From assembly GCF_040822085.1 (NCBI RefSeq), contig NZ_CP162006.1:1-64000 (forward strand): 64,000 bases of DNA, in the 5' to 3' direction. The notes beneath the pieces are model-generated. The model searched no databases. It was not told the DNA's origin and worked only from the letters and a program-made list of their open reading frames with translations. This DNA is from Rhodoferax sp. WC2427. Its GTDB lineage: Bacteria > Pseudomonadota > Gammaproteobacteria > Burkholderiales > Burkholderiaceae_C. Shown here in pieces: positions 12,219 to 20,934 of this stretch. Each line of letters starts with the position of its first letter. The first letter of the stretch is position 1. The position numbers and the translations under genes were made by a program.

Positions 12219-13610
12219 ATGCCCCAGTTTGTCCATACGGTCGGTGTCCATACCTACCGGTTCCGCGATCTCCGTGACCTGCTCGCCAAGGCCACACCCC
12301 TGCGCTCGGGCGACGTGCTCGCGGGCGTGGCGGCGGGCAATGCGCAAGAGCGGGTGGCGGCGCAAATGGCCTTGGCCGATCTGCCGCTGGCCACCTTCTT
12401 GAGCCTGCAGGTGGTGCCCTACGAGAGCGACGAAGTCACCCGCCTGGTCATCGACAGCCATGATGCCGCCGCCTTCGCCCCCATCCGCCACCTGACCGTG
12501 GGCGACTTCCGCAACTGGCTGCTGAGCGACGCGGTGGACAGCGCCACGCTGGCCGTGGTGGCCCCCGGCATCACGCCCGAAATGGCCGCCGCGGTGAGCA
12601 AGATCATGCGCAACCAGGACTTGATTCTGGTGGCCAAAAAGTGCCGCGTCATCACCGCGTTTCGCAGCACCATCGGCCTGGAGCAGCGCCTGTCCACCCG
12701 GCTGCAGCCGAATCACCCTACCGACGACACCAGCGGCATCGCCGCCAGCGTGCTCGACGGCCTGCTGTACGGCAGCGGCGACGCGGTGATCGGCATCAAC
12801 CCCGCCACCGACAACGTGCCCCAGGTCATCAAGATCGTGACCATGCTGGACGCCATCATCCAGCGCTACGAGATCCCCACCCAAAGCTGCGTGCTGACCC
12901 ACGTGACCAACACCCTGCAGGCCATCGAGCGCGGCGCACCAGTGGACCTGGTGTTCCAGTCCATCGCAGGCACCGAGGCGGCCAACCGCAGCTTTGGCAT
13001 TGACTTGGCGCTGCTGGCCGAGGCGCGCAGCGCCGCCCTGTCGCTCAACCGCGGCACCGTGGGCGACAACGTGATGTACTTTGAAACCGGCCAGGGCAGC
13101 GCCCTGTCGGCCAACGCCCACCATGGCATGGACCAGCAGACCTGCGAGGCGCGCGCCTACGCCGTGGCCCGCGCCTTTCAGCCGCTGCTGGTCAACACCG
13201 TGGTCGGCTTCATCGGGCCCGAGTACCTGTTTGACGGCAAGCAGATCATCCGCGCCGGGCTGGAAGACCACTTCTGCGCCAAGCTGCTGGGCCTGCCCAT
13301 GGGCTGCGACGTTTGCTACACCAACCACGCCGAGGCCGACCAGAACGACATGGACGTGCTGCTCACGCTGCTGGGCGCGGCGGGCTGCAACTTTGTGATG
13401 GGCATCCCCGGCTCGGACGACATCATGCTGAACTACCAGACCACCTCGTTCCACGACGCGCTGTACGTGCGCCGCCTGCTGGGCCTGCGCCCCGCGCCCG
13501 AGTTCGAGGCCTGGCTGCACCGCATGCAGATTTTTGAAGGTGACGGTGTGGCCCAGCTCGGCGCGGCCCTGCCCGAACCATTTGCCCACGCCCTGTTGGC
13601 GATGGGCTAA
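12219..13610 (+). CDS. eutB: Ethanolamine ammonia-lyase heavy chain
   Basis: EutB is the 463-residue large subunit of the adenosylcobalamin-dependent lyase that converts ethanolamine to acetaldehyde and ammonia. Matching segments include [20 protein letters not shown] near the N-terminus, [33 protein letters not shown] and [20 protein letters not shown]. Length is as expected. eutC follows after 10 bp with its own ribosome-binding site. No microcompartment shell, reactivase (eutA) or permease gene is in the window, so this is the short, shell-free arrangement. Confidence 0.96.
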   Translation: MPQFVHTVGVHTYRFRDLRDLLAKATPLRSGDVLAGVAAGNAQERVAAQMALADLPLATFLSLQVVPYESDEVTRLVIDSHDAAAFAPIRHLTVGDFRNWLLSDAVDSATLAVVAPGITPEMAAAVSKIMRNQDLILVAKKCRVITAFRSTIGLEQRLSTRLQPNHPTDDTSGIAASVLDGLLYGSGDAVIGINPATDNVPQVIKIVTMLDAIIQRYEIPTQSCVLTHVTNTLQAIERGAPVDLVFQSIAGTEAANRSFGIDLALLAEARSAALSLNRGTVGDNVMYFETGQGSALSANAHHGMDQQTCEARAYAVARAFQPLLVNTVVGFIGPEYLFDGKQIIRAGLEDHFCAKLLGLPMGCDVCYTNHAEADQNDMDVLLTLLGAAGCNFVMGIPGSDDIMLNYQTTSFHDALYVRRLLGLRPAPEFEAWLHRMQIFEGDGVAQLGAALPEPFAHALLAMG

Positions 13611-13620
13611 GGAGCTCCCC

Positions 13621-14418
13621 ATGAACGTGATTTCCAACCCCTGGCAGGCCCTGCGCAGCCTGACGGCCGCCCGCATCGCGCTGGGCCGCAGCGGCATCAG
13701 CCTGCCCACCGCGCCGCAACTCGACTTCCAGCTCGACCACGCCCGGGCCCGCGATGCCGTGCACCTTCCCCTGGACACCGCCAGCCTGGTGCAGGCCCTG
13801 GGCGCCGTGTTGCCCGGCCACCCCGAGGCCCTGCCCCTGGCCAGCGCCGCCCCCGACCGCAGCACCTACCTGCAGCGCCCCGACCTGGGCCGCCGCCTGA
13901 ATACCGCCTCGCACGACACGCTGGCCGGGCAGTACCACCCCGTGTGCCCCTACGACCTGGCCCTGGTGGTGGTGGACGGCCTGTCGGCCCTGGCCATTGC
14001 CCAGAACGCCGCCCCCTTCATACACGCCCTGCTGCAGCGCCTGGAGCCGGAAGACTGGTCCCTGGCCCCCACCACCATCGTCACCCAGGGCCGCGTCGCC
14101 GTGGGCGACGAGGTAGGCCACCTGCTGGGGGCCAAAGCCGTGGTGGTGCTGGTGGGTGAGCGCCCCGGCCTGAGCGCGCCCGACAGCATGGGCCTGTACC
14201 TCACCTGGGCCCCGCAGGTGGGCCTGACCGATGCCGCCCGCAACTGCATCTCCAACGTGCGGCCCGAAGGCCTGTCGTACTTCGACGCGGCCTACAAGCT
14301 CCACATGCTGCTGCGCGAATCCCGCAAACGGCAGCTGTCGGGGGTCGACTTGAAGGACGAGACGGTGGAGGTGCTGGACGAGGGCGCGGCGATGGGGCGG
14401 CGGTTTTTGCTGGCGTGA
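13621..14418 (+). CDS. eutC: Ethanolamine ammonia-lyase light chain
   Basis: EutC is the 265-residue small subunit that helps bind adenosylcobalamin in the EutBC complex. Visible family segments are [57 protein letters not shown] and [15 protein letters not shown]. The ATG at 13621 is preceded by AAGGAG. It is directly downstream of eutB and must be its partner. Confidence 0.96.
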   Translation: MNVISNPWQALRSLTAARIALGRSGISLPTAPQLDFQLDHARARDAVHLPLDTASLVQALGAVLPGHPEALPLASAAPDRSTYLQRPDLGRRLNTASHDTLAGQYHPVCPYDLALVVVDGLSALAIAQNAAPFIHALLQRLEPEDWSLAPTTIVTQGRVAVGDEVGHLLGAKAVVVLVGERPGLSAPDSMGLYLTWAPQVGLTDAARNCISNVRPEGLSYFDAAYKLHMLLRESRKRQLSGVDLKDETVEVLDEGAAMGRRFLLA

Positions 14419-14457
14419 GGAACCGCTGTAGATCGGCAAGAATGCTATATTTTGAGC

Positions 14458-14550
14458 ATGCATTGGCGCATCCAACACCACGATGAAAAGTTGCAAGAAG
14501 AGGCCCTCGCACGCATGCGCATGAAGGAGTGGCAAGATGCTGACACCTAA
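14458..14550 (+). pseudogene. Remnant of a small toxin gene (HigB/RelE-like C-terminus?)
   Basis: This 30-codon ORF (MHWRIQHHDEKLQEE through MRMKEWQDADT) overlaps the start of the next ORF by 14 bp. It has the basic/acidic helical composition of the C-terminal helix of HigB/RelE-type toxins, and the overlap with an Xre-like antitoxin is the usual toxin-antitoxin layout. No catalytic core is present upstream; that sequence is eutC and a short spacer. I read it as the tail of a deleted toxin gene. It could also be chance. Confidence 0.35.
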
Positions 14551-14731
14551 GCCATTGCGTACCCAGGCATTTGCCTGTGCCGCGGTCAAAACTGAATTGG
14601 ATCTATTGAGCGACGGCTACGCGCTTTTGGATGAATTCATGAAAGCCAGGGCCGCCCAAGACCTCACCCAAGCCCAGGTGGCACAGAAAAGCGGTACCAG
14701 CAACCGCGCTGCGTACACGCCTATCGCCTGA
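14537..14731 (+). pseudogene. Truncated Xre-family antitoxin
   Basis: The 64-residue product shows a HigA/Xre antitoxin start: MLTPKPLRTQAFACAAVKTE, then LLDEFMKARAAQDLTQAQVAQKSGTS, the first helices of an HTH_3 domain. After SGTS the expected recognition helix and C-terminus are replaced by NRAAYTPIA and a stop, so the DNA-binding domain is broken, probably by a small deletion or frameshift. With the toxin fragment upstream this is a decayed type II pair. Confidence 0.55.
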
Positions 14732-14767
14732 CGTTAAAGCCGTACAACCACACGCTAGAGGGACTTC

Positions 14768-15442
14768 ATGGAAAAACGCAAAGTCTTTATGAGCGTTGGC
14801 AGCAACGGTACGCCGCAGCAGGTGGCCGCTACCGACCAGATTTTTTCAGTCGTGCAGGCATCTGGGCTGTCGCCTCGGCAGATGGAGAAGAACGAGTGGA
14901 CGGCAGAGCAGCCTCTGCGCGGGATTCGCAAAGTGATTGAGGAATGTCAAGGCGCAGTCGTCGTAGCGTTTACACGATATGACTTTCCGAGTGGCACCGA
15001 GTACCAAAAAAATGGCGTGCAAGCCCCGCTATTGAATGCGCGCTTCCCCACGGTGTGGAACCAGATTGAAGCGGCACTGGCGTATGGGCGTGACCTGCCT
15101 CTCCTGGTGGTATGCGAGCATGGCCTGCGCGACGACGGACTGCTGGAGGGGCGCTACGACTGGAAGGTTTTCTGGACTGATTTCAGCCCGGCAGACCTGG
15201 CCTCTGACAAATTTTCAGGCTACGTGGCCTCGTGGAAAAAGCTGGTCGATGAGCGTGCCAGCGCCAATGGCACAGCCACAGAGTCCAAGGATGTGGATCT
15301 CGCCAAAGTGCCGATTACCAGGCTACTTGGCATGCTCAACACACCGCAAATTGTTACGGTCGTGGGGACGCTGGGTTCGCTGGGTGCAGCCATTGCGGCA
15401 GGCGCGTACAAAATGGGTGGCGGCCACTGGCCGTGGCCATAA
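14768..15442 (+). CDS. TIR/nucleoside-deoxyribosyltransferase-like protein with C-terminal membrane segment
   Basis: This 224-residue protein is of unassigned family. The N-terminal half looks like a Rossmann-type TIR/deoxyribosyltransferase fold: KVFMSVGSNG, a strand-like segment GAVVVAFTRYDF near residue 65, and TVWNQIEAALAYGRDLPLLVV near residue 98, where a glutamate (QIEAAL) sits where such enzymes keep their catalytic acid. The C-terminus has one hydrophobic segment (IVTVVGTLGSLGAAIAAGAY), suggesting a membrane anchor. It follows the decayed antitoxin by 36 bp. A role as a nucleotide-cleaving immune effector is possible but unproven. Confidence 0.55.
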   Translation: MEKRKVFMSVGSNGTPQQVAATDQIFSVVQASGLSPRQMEKNEWTAEQPLRGIRKVIEECQGAVVVAFTRYDFPSGTEYQKNGVQAPLLNARFPTVWNQIEAALAYGRDLPLLVVCEHGLRDDGLLEGRYDWKVFWTDFSPADLASDKFSGYVASWKKLVDERASANGTATESKDVDLAKVPITRLLGMLNTPQIVTVVGTLGSLGAAIAAGAYKMGGGHWPWP

Positions 15443-15461
15443 ACCCGAACAGCCCCACCCC

Positions 15462-16004
15462 ATGCAAGCCCACGTCACAGCCGTCAGCACCAGCCCGAAG
15501 CATGCCTTTTCCAAAACCCCCACGGCGCACATCCGGCTTCTCGCGGGCTTGGGGGTGGAGGGCGATGCCCATTGCGGGGTCACAGTGCAGCACCGCTCGC
15601 GGGTGGCCAGAGATCCCACGCAGCCCAATCTGCGGCAAGTGCATCTGGTGCAAGGTGAGTTGTTTGACGAATTGGTGGCGCAGGGGTTTACCGTGCTGCC
15701 GGGACAGATCGGCGAGAACATCACCACGCGCGGCCTGGATCTGCTGGCCTTGCCCACCGGGGCCGAGCTGCACATCGGCGCGTCGGCCATCGTTCAAATC
15801 ACGGGGCTGCGCAATCCCTGTGCACAGCTCAACCAGTTTCAACCCGGCCTGACCGCTGCCGTGCTGGACCGCACGCCCGATGGAGAGCCGGTGCGCAAAG
15901 CGGGTGTCATGGGGGTGGTGCTTGCCAGCGGCATAGTGCACCCTGGTGACACTATCACCACCAAGCTGCCTACAGAGCCCCTCCGCCCGCTTGTCTGTGT
16001 TTGA
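15462..16004 (+). CDS. MOSC domain protein
   Basis: This 180-residue protein is of the MOSC (molybdenum cofactor sulfurase C-terminal) family, which carries sulfur or metal-sulfur chemistry. Visible motifs are LAGLGVEGDAHCG, RQVHLVQGELFDEL, PGQIGENITTRGLDL, and the conserved-cysteine motif ITGLRNPCAQLNQF. The ATG at 15462 starts MQAHVTAVSTSPKHAF, a typical opening. It stands alone, 19 bp after the TIR-like gene. Confidence 0.88.
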   Translation: MQAHVTAVSTSPKHAFSKTPTAHIRLLAGLGVEGDAHCGVTVQHRSRVARDPTQPNLRQVHLVQGELFDELVAQGFTVLPGQIGENITTRGLDLLALPTGAELHIGASAIVQITGLRNPCAQLNQFQPGLTAAVLDRTPDGEPVRKAGVMGVVLASGIVHPGDTITTKLPTEPLRPLVCV

Positions 16005-16100
16005 CCCAGCCAGTTCACGGCGATGGATGGCCTTAGGGCAGGCCATAAAACATGTTTACGATCAAAGCGTTTACCCCTTCCACTCCTTGAAAGCCACACC

Positions 16101-16454
16101 ATGACCATCCAGCGCATCCACCCCGGTAACCGCCTGTGCGACGCCACCCTCCACAACGGCGTGGCCTACCTGGCCGGGCAAATCCCCGAAGATGCCAGCC
16201 TGCCCATCGCCGCCCAGACGCAGAGCGTGCTGGACCAGATCGACAGCGTGCTGGCCCTGGCCGGTAGCGACAAGTCGCGCATCCTCACCGCCACCATCTA
16301 CCTCTCCAGCATGGGCGACTTCGCCGCCATGAACGCGGTGTGGGATGCCTGGATCGGCACCACCGGCATCGGCCCGGCCCGCGCCACGGTCGAGGCCCGG
16401 TTGGCCAAGCCGGAGATCAAGGTCGAGATCATGGTGATCGCGGCCACCGCCTGA
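16101..16454 (+). CDS. RidA family reactive-imine/enamine deaminase-like protein
   Basis: This 117-residue protein of the RidA/YjgF/UK114 family would form trimers that hydrolyse reactive 2-aminoacrylate-type intermediates. Visible family segments are LYLAGQIPED-like VAYLAGQIPEDASL, DQIDSVLALAGSDKSRILTATIYLSSM, and ARATVEARLAKPEIKVEIMVIA, which contains the conserved arginine. The ATG at 16101 gives the family's usual length; the frame is open 26 codons further upstream. Confidence 0.9.
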   Translation: MTIQRIHPGNRLCDATLHNGVAYLAGQIPEDASLPIAAQTQSVLDQIDSVLALAGSDKSRILTATIYLSSMGDFAAMNAVWDAWIGTTGIGPARATVEARLAKPEIKVEIMVIAATA

Positions 16455-16470
16455 TGCACAAGCCAAAAGA

Positions 16471-16525
16471 GCTATTTGCGCCGATAGCATCGACACGAAC
16501 AGCTCTTCTTTCAATAGCAGCGGAA
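16471..16525. repeat. Divergent palindromic intergenic repeat, copy 4
   Basis: AAAAGAGCTATTTGCGCCGA, a GATAGCATCGAC centre, then AACAGCTCTTCTTTC resembles the palindromic family but is more divergent than the others. It lies between convergent ridA-like and gst genes. Confidence 0.4.
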
Positions 16526-16548
16526 TAACCCCACGCGGGGTACAGCGC

Positions 16549-17160
16549 TTACGCGGGGATCAAACCTTCGGCCTGCAGGGCCTGGTGTACCGCAGGGCGG
16601 GCGGCCACGCGGGCGCGAAAGGCCTGCAGGTGGACCAGGTCCGACAGGTCCAGCTGGACCATGGGCGCCCAGCCGCTGACGGCGAACAGGTAGGCATCGG
16701 CCACGGTGAAGTCGCTACCGGTCAGGTAATCGCGCCCGGCCAGCTTGCTGTCGACCCAGACCAACTTCTTGCGCAGCATCTGGGCATGCGTGGCCTTGGC
16801 ATCGGCGGCAAAAGCCGGGTTGAACAGGGGCGAAAAGCCCTTGTGCAGCTCGGCGGTGATGTAGTTCTGCCACTCCATCACGCGGTAGCGCGCCATGCTG
16901 CCCGCGGCGGGCATCAGCGTGGTGTTGCCGGCCTGATCGGCGATGTACTGGCAGATGACCGGGCCTTCGCTCAGCACCGCGCCGTCGTCGAGTTGCAGCA
17001 GGGGCACTTGGCCCTTGGGGGTCACGGCGTAGTAGTCGCCTCCAGCGGCCGTCACATGCTTGCCCAGGTCGACTTGCTCCACGGTGAACGCGGCACCCGC
17101 CTCACGCAACACGATGTGGGGGGCCAATGAGCAAGCGCCAGGGGAGAAAAACAGTTTCAT
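16549..17160 (-). CDS. Glutathione S-transferase (bacterial GstA/beta class)
   Basis: This 203-residue cytosolic enzyme conjugates glutathione to electrophiles. The thioredoxin-like N-terminal domain opens MKLFFSPGACSLAPHIVLRE, with the Cys-10 characteristic of beta-class enzymes, and has the GSH-binding turn GQVPLLQLDDGAVLSEGPVI. The C-terminal helical domain includes GSDFTVADAYLFAVSGW, with the conserved N-capping box. It appears monocistronic and convergent with the RidA-like gene. Confidence 0.92.
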   Translation of the reverse strand: MKLFFSPGACSLAPHIVLREAGAAFTVEQVDLGKHVTAAGGDYYAVTPKGQVPLLQLDDGAVLSEGPVICQYIADQAGNTTLMPAAGSMARYRVMEWQNYITAELHKGFSPLFNPAFAADAKATHAQMLRKKLVWVDSKLAGRDYLTGSDFTVADAYLFAVSGWAPMVQLDLSDLVHLQAFRARVAARPAVHQALQAEGLIPA

Positions 17161-17270
17161 AAGGTTCCGGTGGGTGGTGGTGGAGGACGCCTATCTTATG
17201 CATGCCCTGCACACTCCGAGCCAGGCTATCCACCCCCAATCGTTACACAAGGTAAGCCCTCGGGTTCCCT

Positions 17271-17325
17271 ACAAAAAATACGGCCTCCGTGCTTATGGCA
17301 TAAGCACAGGCAGCTATATTTTAAG
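17271..17325 (-). repeat. Dispersed palindromic intergenic repeat, copy 5
   Basis: CTCCGTGCTTATGGCATAAG then CACAGGCAGCTATATT, between the gst and topB genes. Confidence 0.7.
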
Positions 17326-17339
17326 GAGCAGTCGGCGTT

Positions 17340-20285
17340 TTACGCCAGGTGCTTGCCGATCAGCCCCGTCAGCTCAAACATGTTGATCTGTGGCTTGCCG
17401 AACACCGGCTCCAGCAGCGCGTCGGCGTTGATGTTGCGCTTGTTGGCGGCGTCTTGCAGGTTGTGGGCCTTGATGTAGTCCCACAGCTTTTTAATGACCT
17501 GGGGGCGCGGCAGGGCCTCGGCCCCCACCACGGCGGCCAGGGCGGCGCTGGGGGTCAGGCCGCCGGTGCTGGTGCTGGCTTTTTTGGCAGCGGCTTTCTT
17601 GGCGGGTACTTTTTTCGCAGCGGCCACTTTTTTGGCTGGAGCTGCTTTTTTCGCCGGGGCAGCCTTGGCGGCAAATTTGGCCGCAGCACCGGCTGCACCT
17701 GGACGAGGCGGGAACTTGCTGGGCGCAAATTCAAAATTCACCTTGCCCGCTTCCGCGTCCCAGGCCAGGTGGGCCTTGAAGGCGCGGCGGGTGCGCATGG
17801 AGACAAACTTGTCCAGCAAATCGGTCTTGCCGGTGGCCAGCAGCTTGGCCATCTGGGCGTTTTCTACCGGCTGCTGCAAGATGATCTTGCCGCTCTTGAA
17901 GTCGCAGCTGGGGGTGGGCTGGGCCAGGGTGGGCACGGTTTTTTCGCACACAAAATTGGCACCGTGCTCGTGCACCGGACTGCCGCATTTGGGGCAGTTG
18001 CCCAGCGAGGGGACGCCGGTAAAGTCCACCAGCTCGCCAGATTCTTCGCCCTTCTTGTCGTCGCCAAAGTCGAATTCCAGCTTGTAGTTCTTGGTTTCCT
18101 CGTCGAACTTGATGGTCATCTCGGCGGTAAACGGCCAGCCGGCCTTGGAGCGGAAGCCGTCCAGCGGGCCGATCTTGCGGTCGCGCATGAACTGCTCGAC
18201 CTCGGTGCGCTCGAAGGTGCGGCCCGCGGGCGACTTGCCAAACGAGAAGCCGCAGCCGTCGCTGTGGCCATCGGCCCCGGTGCAGGTGTAGCGGCGGTAG
18301 TTTTCTTTCACGATGCCGCCGCAGTTGGGGCAGGGCGTGGCCAGGGTGATGTAGTCGCCGGGGATGGTGTCGCGGTCGTATTCCTTGGCTTTCTTGACCA
18401 GGCGCTCGGTCATGCCCGCAATCTCGGCCATGAAGCTCTCGCGGCTCAGCTGGCCGCGCTCCATTTGCGCCAGCTTGTATTCCCACTCGCCGGTGAGCTC
18501 GGCCTTGGAGAGTTCTTCCACGCCCAGGCCGCGCAACAGCGTCATGAGCTGGAAGGCCTTGGCGGTGGGCAGCATTTCGCGGCCCTCGCGCAGCAGGTAT
18601 TTCTCGGCAATCAGGCCTTCGATGATGGAGGCGCGGGTGGCCGGGGTGCCCAGGCCTTTTTCCTGCATGGCTTCGCGCAGCTCGTCGTCGTCGATGGTCT
18701 TGCCCGCGCCTTCCATGGCGCCCAGCAGGGTGGCTTCAGAGTAGCGCGCGGGGGGCCGGGTTTTCAGGGCCTTGGGGTCGGCGGCGATGGTTTGCACCAC
18801 CTCGCCGGGGCGCACGATGACCAGGTTTTTGCCGTCTTTTTCGTCGTCGTCACTGACGGCTTCCTTGCCGTAGATGGCCAGCCAACCGGGCTTGACCAGC
18901 ACCTTGCCGTCGGTGCGGAAGGCGTATTTCTTCGCCTCTACAGCCACCGTGCTGATACGCGTGGTAATTTGGTACTCGGCACTCGGGAAGAACACCGACA
19001 AGAAGCGGCGCACCACAAAGTCGTACAGGCGCTGCTCGGCTTCGCTCAGGCCACTGGGGGCTTGCAGCGTGGGGATGATGGCAAAGTGGTCGCTGACCTT
19101 GCTGTTGTCGAACACGCGCTTGGTGGGTTTGACGTAGTTGTTCGCCACCGCCTGCTTGGCAAACGGGGCCAGGTGTGCCATGCCGCTGTCGGCCAGCATG
19201 GCCATGGTTTGCTGCACCACGGGCAAATAGTCTTCGGGCAGGGCGCGGGAGTCGGTCCGCGGGTAGGTCAGGGCCTTGTGGCGCTCGTACAGGCTTTGGG
19301 CCAGGGCCAGCGTGGTCTTGGCGCTATAGCCAAAGCGGCTGTTGGCCTCGCGTTGCAGCGACGTCAAATCGAACAGGGCGGGCGATGCCTGCGTGGTGGG
19401 CTTGCTTTCTTCCGTCACCGTGGCGGGCTTGCCCCGGGCGGCGTTGGCGATGGCCTGGGCCTCGGCAGCGTTCCACACGCGGTCGGCGCGCTGCTCGGGG
19501 TCGGGCTGGCCGTCGGGGCCGGGTGGCGGCTTCTTGAATTGCGGGTCGAACCATTTGCCGGGGTAGGCACCGGCCTCGGCCTGGAAGCTGCCGTGGATTT
19601 CCCAGTAGTCGCGGCTGACGAACTTGCGGATTTTTTCCTCGCGCTCCACCACCACCGACAGGGTGGGGGTTTGCACCCGGCCCACGGTGGTCAGAAAGAA
19701 GCCGCCGTCGCGCGAATTGAACGCGGTCATGGCGCGGGTGCCGTTGATGCCCACCAGCCAGTCGGCCTCGGAGCGCGAACGCGCCGCATCGGCCAGGCCC
19801 TGCATTTGCGCCTCGGAGCGCAGCGCGCCAAAGCCGTCGCGGATGGCCTGCGGCGTCATGGACTGCAGCCACAAGCGGCGCACCGGCTTGTTCAGGGGTT
19901 TGGTGCCGCCCGCATACTGCTCGATCAGGCGGAAGATCAGCTCCCCCTCGCGGCCCGCATCGCAGGCGTTGATGATGTCGGTCACGTCCTTGCGCTTGGC
20001 CTGTTTGACCACGGCGTTGAGGCGCGTTTTGGTTTTGTCGACCGGCTTGAGGTCAAAGTACGGCGGAATGACGGGCAGGTGCGCAAAGCTCCACTTGCCG
20101 CGCTTCACGTCAAATTCTTCCGGAGCCTGGATTTCCAGCAAATGGCCCACCGCGCTGGTGACCACGTATTTGTCGCTCTCGAAATACTCGTCGAACTTTT
20201 CAAACTTGCCCGCCGTCGGTGTCAACGCACGCACGATGTCTTGCGCAACAGACGGTTTTTCTGCAATCACCAAGGTTTTTGTCAT
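17340..20285 (-). CDS. topB: DNA topoisomerase III with lysine/alanine-rich tail and SWIB domain
   Basis: This 981-residue type IA topoisomerase starts MTKTLVIAEKPSVAQDIVRA; the ATG at 20285 follows the sequence GGAATT in the sense of the gene, and the frame is open 36 codons upstream. The TOPRIM region has NACDAGREGELIFRLI (about residue 100). The active-site region includes LTYPRTDSRALPEDY with the catalytic tyrosine. Zinc-finger-like CPNCGG and CPKCGSP motifs follow (about residues 620-760). The last ~140 residues differ from E. coli TopB: a histone-H1/AlgP-like KKAAPAKK repeat tail, then a SWIB/MDM2-type domain (ALPRPQVIKKLWDYIKAHNL to the end). It is divergent from the SET-domain gene. 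Confidence 0.95.
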   Translation of the reverse strand: MTKTLVIAEKPSVAQDIVRALTPTAGKFEKFDEYFESDKYVVTSAVGHLLEIQAPEEFDVKRGKWSFAHLPVIPPYFDLKPVDKTKTRLNAVVKQAKRKDVTDIINACDAGREGELIFRLIEQYAGGTKPLNKPVRRLWLQSMTPQAIRDGFGALRSEAQMQGLADAARSRSEADWLVGINGTRAMTAFNSRDGGFFLTTVGRVQTPTLSVVVEREEKIRKFVSRDYWEIHGSFQAEAGAYPGKWFDPQFKKPPPGPDGQPDPEQRADRVWNAAEAQAIANAARGKPATVTEESKPTTQASPALFDLTSLQREANSRFGYSAKTTLALAQSLYERHKALTYPRTDSRALPEDYLPVVQQTMAMLADSGMAHLAPFAKQAVANNYVKPTKRVFDNSKVSDHFAIIPTLQAPSGLSEAEQRLYDFVVRRFLSVFFPSAEYQITTRISTVAVEAKKYAFRTDGKVLVKPGWLAIYGKEAVSDDDEKDGKNLVIVRPGEVVQTIAADPKALKTRPPARYSEATLLGAMEGAGKTIDDDELREAMQEKGLGTPATRASIIEGLIAEKYLLREGREMLPTAKAFQLMTLLRGLGVEELSKAELTGEWEYKLAQMERGQLSRESFMAEIAGMTERLVKKAKEYDRDTIPGDYITLATPCPNCGGIVKENYRRYTCTGADGHSDGCGFSFGKSPAGRTFERTEVEQFMRDRKIGPLDGFRSKAGWPFTAEMTIKFDEETKNYKLEFDFGDDKKGEESGELVDFTGVPSLGNCPKCGSPVHEHGANFVCEKTVPTLAQPTPSCDFKSGKIILQQPVENAQMAKLLATGKTDLLDKFVSMRTRRAFKAHLAWDAEAGKVNFEFAPSKFPPRPGAAGAAAKFAAKAAPAKKAAPAKKVAAAKKVPAKKAAAKKASTSTGGLTPSAALAAVVGAEALPRPQVIKKLWDYIKAHNLQDAANKRNINADALLEPVFGKPQINMFELTGLIGKHLA

Positions 20286-20424
20286 AGGAATTTCGCCAAT
20301 TTCTGAATTCTGTGGGGGGCTTTGCGGGGCGGCGGCACGTATATAGCCGGGGCCACTTCTACAATCCATTTCAACCTGTGCGCAATTGCGCACGTTCGGT
20401 TCCCTTATTTAAGTTAACAGAGTT

Positions 20425-20934
20425 TTGCCCTTGACTTCCAAAACCCCCGTCAAAGCCGTTGCAAAAACCGGCCGCCGCATCCAGGTGCGCCGCTCTGGCG
20501 TGCACGGCAAAGGCGTTTTTGCCCTGCAAGACATCGCTGCGGGCGAGGTGGTGGCCGAGTACGTGGGCGAGGTCATTTCCTGGGACGAAGCCCAGGAGCG
20601 CCACCCGCACGACCCCAGCCAGCCCAACCACACTTTTTACTTCCACGTGGACGCAGACCGCGTCATCGACGCCAACTTTGGCGGCAACGCCTCGCGCTGG
20701 ATCAACCACGCCTGCGAGCCCAACTGCGAGACCGACGAGCAAGACGGACGCATCTTCATCATCGCCCTGCGCGACATCTCCGCGGGCGAAGAGCTCAACT
20801 ACGACTACGGCCTGATGCTGGAAGAGCGCTACACCCCCAAGCTCAAGGCCGAATACCCCTGCTGGTGCGGCGCCCCCAGCTGCCGGGGCACGCTGCTGGC
20901 CCCCAAGCGCCGCATCAGCAAGCTGCGCAAATGA
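20425..20934 (+). CDS. SET-domain protein-lysine methyltransferase
   Basis: This 169-residue protein has the complete SET signature. GVHGKGVFALQDIAAGEVVAE is the SET-N part, RWINHACEPNCET the NHxxxPNC SAM/knot motif, and GEELNYDYGLM the ELxYDY catalytic motif. A post-SET cysteine cluster CWCGAPSCRG near the C-terminus would bind zinc. A basic N-terminal tail precedes the domain. The start is TTG at 20425 or TTG at 20431; no ATG fits. It overlaps birA by 4 bp. Its substrate is unknown; the neighbouring lysine-rich TopB tail is one candidate (inference). Confidence 0.9.
   Translation: MPLTSKTPVKAVAKTGRRIQVRRSGVHGKGVFALQDIAAGEVVAEYVGEVISWDEAQERHPHDPSQPNHTFYFHVDADRVIDANFGGNASRWINHACEPNCETDEQDGRIFIIALRDISAGEELNYDYGLMLEERYTPKLKAEYPCWCGAPSCRGTLLAPKRRISKLRK

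Noticed and set aside
17349..20306. A 985-codon plus-strand ORF opposite topB
   Set aside because: Shadow of topB with low-complexity Gly/Ala/Leu composition; no motif and no ribosome-binding site.
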